Assembly: GCA_030674155.1 (NCBI GenBank)
Contig: CM060326.1
Location: 30,571,664-30,581,663 of the forward strand
Direction: 5' to 3'
DNA: 10,000 bases
Source: Stramonita haemastoma
Lineage: Eukaryota; Mollusca; Gastropoda; Neogastropoda; Muricidae
Part shown: positions 8,500-10,000 of the stretch, piece by piece
Position numbering within the stretch: position 1 is the stretch's first letter
Layout: every line of letters starts with the position of its first letter
Notes under the pieces: generated by a model
What the model saw: only the letters and a program-made list of their open reading frames with translations
Databases searched by the model: none
Told to the model about the DNA's origin: nothing
Position numbers and translations under genes: made by a program

Positions 8500-8670
8500 A
8501 GCGTACACCCACTGACTGGGTCGATTCCGATAGCCTATAGCTCAGATTCCATACCCCCTCCCTCATTCCCACTCTCCTCTTCCACTCCCAAACCTCCTCT
8601 TCTTCATTATGATTGTCTTTTATGGGCCTAGGTCCTCTTTTTTAATTTCTCTTCTTCATCTTCTTTCTTC
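8500..8670. other. Pyrimidine-rich unassigned sequence
   Basis: T/C-rich with CTTCTTC blocks. No gene or RNA was recognised. Confidence 0.45.
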
Positions 8671-8671
8671 T

Positions 8672-8865
8672 AGTTGCTGTTGTTGATGTTGTCATTATTG
8701 TTGTTGTTGGTGGTGATGGAACTAGTGGTGTTTGTCGTTATTGTTGGTTGTGGTGGTGATGGTAGTTGTGATGTTTGTCGTTGTTGTTGATGGTGGTGGT
8801 GGGGATAGTAGGGGTGATTTTTGTCAGTATTGTTGCTGCTGCAGTTTTGGTTGTTGCTAGAACAG
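8672..8865 (+). repeat. Imperfect (GTT)n / (GGT)n trinucleotide region
   Basis: Interspersed GTT, GGT and GAT triplets include two related blocks, each with GATGGTAGTTGTGATG- or GTTTGTCGTTRTTGTTG-type sequence (about 8730-8790). Val-rich translations are repeat artefacts. Confidence 0.75.
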
Positions 8866-8881
8866 TAAGTGATGTGGAAAG

Positions 8882-8883
<2 letters not shown>

Positions 8884-8962
<79 letters not shown>
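8884..8962 (+). repeat. (GA)n microsatellite, about 79 bp
   Basis: Uninterrupted GA repeat that abuts the hexanucleotide tail of the minus-strand unit to its right, so it may have grown from an insertion end. Confidence 0.97.
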
Positions 8963-8968
<6 letters not shown>

Positions 8969-9531
8969 AATGACAATGACAATGACAAAGATTTATTGCG
9001 TTAGGTTTTTAAACCCATTCACAAAAGGTAGTTGGGGAAAGGGACAGAAATCGAAAGATACAACAAAATTTCAAGACTGTACAATATCAGCCGAAACGCG
9101 GTATTGTTTGCAATAGTTTGTGTGGATGTCACTGGTAACAACCCATGTCGTAGCAAGGACCGAGGAACTGTCACAGAGCGGCATTAGCCATGTGGTTGTA
9201 CTGCTGGCTGGTCACTGGACGTGTCCGAAAGATTCCCATCTTCAGCTGCTTTCCCGTCTTCATTTGCTCTCTTTAATGACTCAAAGCCCCTGTCCATTGT
9301 GTTGGCAAGTTTCTATATAAGTCCCATCAATATTCTGCAATCCTCGCTGGTGCTGTTTCCTGCTTCATCATGGCAGTTGCACTTTCGGCATTCGTTTCCA
9401 GTAATTCTGCTCTCTTGCTGTTCCCTGTCCCATGTTCTGTAAAGCTGTGGCTCTGTCAGTGTCACAGGCGGTACTGTTGGCGTGTCACTGCTCACAGTCA
9501 TGACATCTTCATCGTCACTATCCTTGTCAGT
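8963..9531 (-). mobile_element. 3' portion of a minus-strand mRNA-like or LINE-like unit, with AATAAA and (GTCATT)n tail
   Basis: Read on the minus strand, the unit ends with AATAAA (8997-8992) followed by four copies of GTCATT (8986-8963). A hexamer just before a short tandem tail is what LINE-mobilised sequences show. Upstream, broken frames include a stretch with SDTPTVPPVTLTEPQLYRTW and a Cys-rich piece (ECRKCNC...EDC, about 9350-9400), then KLANTMDRGFESLKRANEDG in a continuing frame after a stop. I do not recognise these as a known protein. A retrocopy, a LINE 3' end or a non-autonomous element are all possible. Confidence 0.45.
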
Positions 9532-9993
9532 TTAAGAGGCGAAACCCCAGTCTTCAAGCACCAACTCCTGTGGTTGCACTGTCACTGAGACTGGGTCAAC
9601 ATCAGGCATGCATGATGGAGAGGAGAGGGCTTGCCCTGTTGCACGTGCAGATTTAGCAGTGCTGCGAGGAGGGCCAGTGGGCGTGTCATCTTCGAATGTG
9701 TCCATGGCCATTTCATTTTCGTTGTTATAAAATAAACTTGGGGGCGTGGGGAGAAACAAATTCGAAGGGGAGATAAAATGTTCATGTTGTTTGTTCATTA
9801 CACTGACCTTATGTGTCTCCACTCTCTTTTTGTCCCTTGCAATTTGCGCTGCCCCTTTCTTACGGTAAACAACACTGTTACCAACACTGTCACCATGGCT
9901 GTGTGTAGCAGGATGCCGGTGGGCCAGCGACAGGCCCAACACAATCACAGTTTGATTCTCTCTGCCGTCGATTTTATACGATGTCAGAGACAT
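9532..9993 (-). CDS. Open frame with an XBP1-like bZIP basic-region motif, probably pseudogene or partial
   Basis: A 153-codon frame runs from an ATG at 9993 and is open to the window edge. Its N-terminal part is unrecognised (MSLTSYKIDGRENQTVIVLG...). At about 9864-9809 it reads YRKKGAAQIARDKKRVETHK. This resembles the DNA-binding basic region of XBP1-type bZIP factors (KNRVAAQTARDRKKAR), with the core AAQxARDxK/R kept but the normal Asn replaced by Lys. No leucine zipper follows; instead there is a Ser/Pro/Thr-rich and acidic stretch. A splice-donor-like AAG|GTCAGT lies exactly after the basic region (9809/9808), so the rest could be intron read-through. Alternatives are a decayed retrocopy or a transposon protein with a chance match. 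The bZIP relation is recalled, not computed. Confidence 0.3.
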   Translation of the reverse strand: MSLTSYKIDGRENQTVIVLGLSLAHRHPATHSHGDSVGNSVVYRKKGAAQIARDKKRVETHKVSVMNKQHEHFISPSNLFLPTPPSLFYNNENEMAMDTFEDDTPTGPPRSTAKSARATGQALSSPSCMPDVDPVSVTVQPQELVLEDWGFAS

Positions 9994-10000
9994 TTCCTGC

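Noticed and set aside
8050..8508. Minus-strand frames with hydrophobic and Cys/Val segments
   Set aside because: They are built from the complement of purine-rich and CA/CGCA repeats; no family resemblance.
8775..9116. Val-rich then Glu/Arg-rich plus-strand frame
   Set aside because: Translation of GTT/GGT triplets followed by (GA)n and the hexamer tail.

Overview
The window looks like nuclear DNA from an invertebrate, most likely a mollusc (probably a gastropod). The reasons are split genes with GT-AG introns, a C1q-domain gene of the type greatly expanded in molluscs, many long microsatellites (TG, GA, CA, CAGA, poly-C), and remnants of LINE and SINE retroelements. There are no bacterial operons, CRISPR arrays or phage genes. 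Only one host gene is well supported. The taxon is an inference from sequence character.

Layout: 1-183 is a LINE/SINE-like 3' end with a pentanucleotide tail running into (CT)n. 223-511 is an old tandem repeat of about 111-120 bp. 690-925 is pyrimidine-rich simple sequence. 1201-1289 and 3658-3744 are two copies of one dispersed repeat in opposite orientation. 1463-1530 is a minus-strand fragment of 5S rRNA, followed at 1596-1848 by a tRNA-type SINE. 1964-2119 and 5162-5396 are the last two exons of a C1q-domain gene on the plus strand, separated by a 3.0 kb intron filled with microsatellites, a tRNA-like fragment and poly-C tracts. Each exon carries one apparent single-base insertion that breaks the C1q frame. 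5659-6600 is a minisatellite with a 20-bp base period and an internal, more homogeneous 47-bp array.

The right third holds a long (TG)n tract (6768-6898), a decayed LINE endonuclease fragment on the minus strand (7166-7725), CA/CGCA repeats (8111-8250), a G-rich patch (8362-8425), GTT/GGT-rich sequence and a (GA)n tract. At 8963-9993 lies a minus-strand mRNA-like or retroelement-like unit. It begins with an open frame containing an XBP1-like basic-region motif and ends with AATAAA plus four copies of a 6-bp tail.

I see no multi-gene pathway or new defence-like system. The most informative points are the doubly frameshifted C1q gene, the two-level minisatellite, the 5S- and tRNA-derived fragments, the inverted repeat pair that brackets one C1q exon, and the bZIP-like minus-strand unit.
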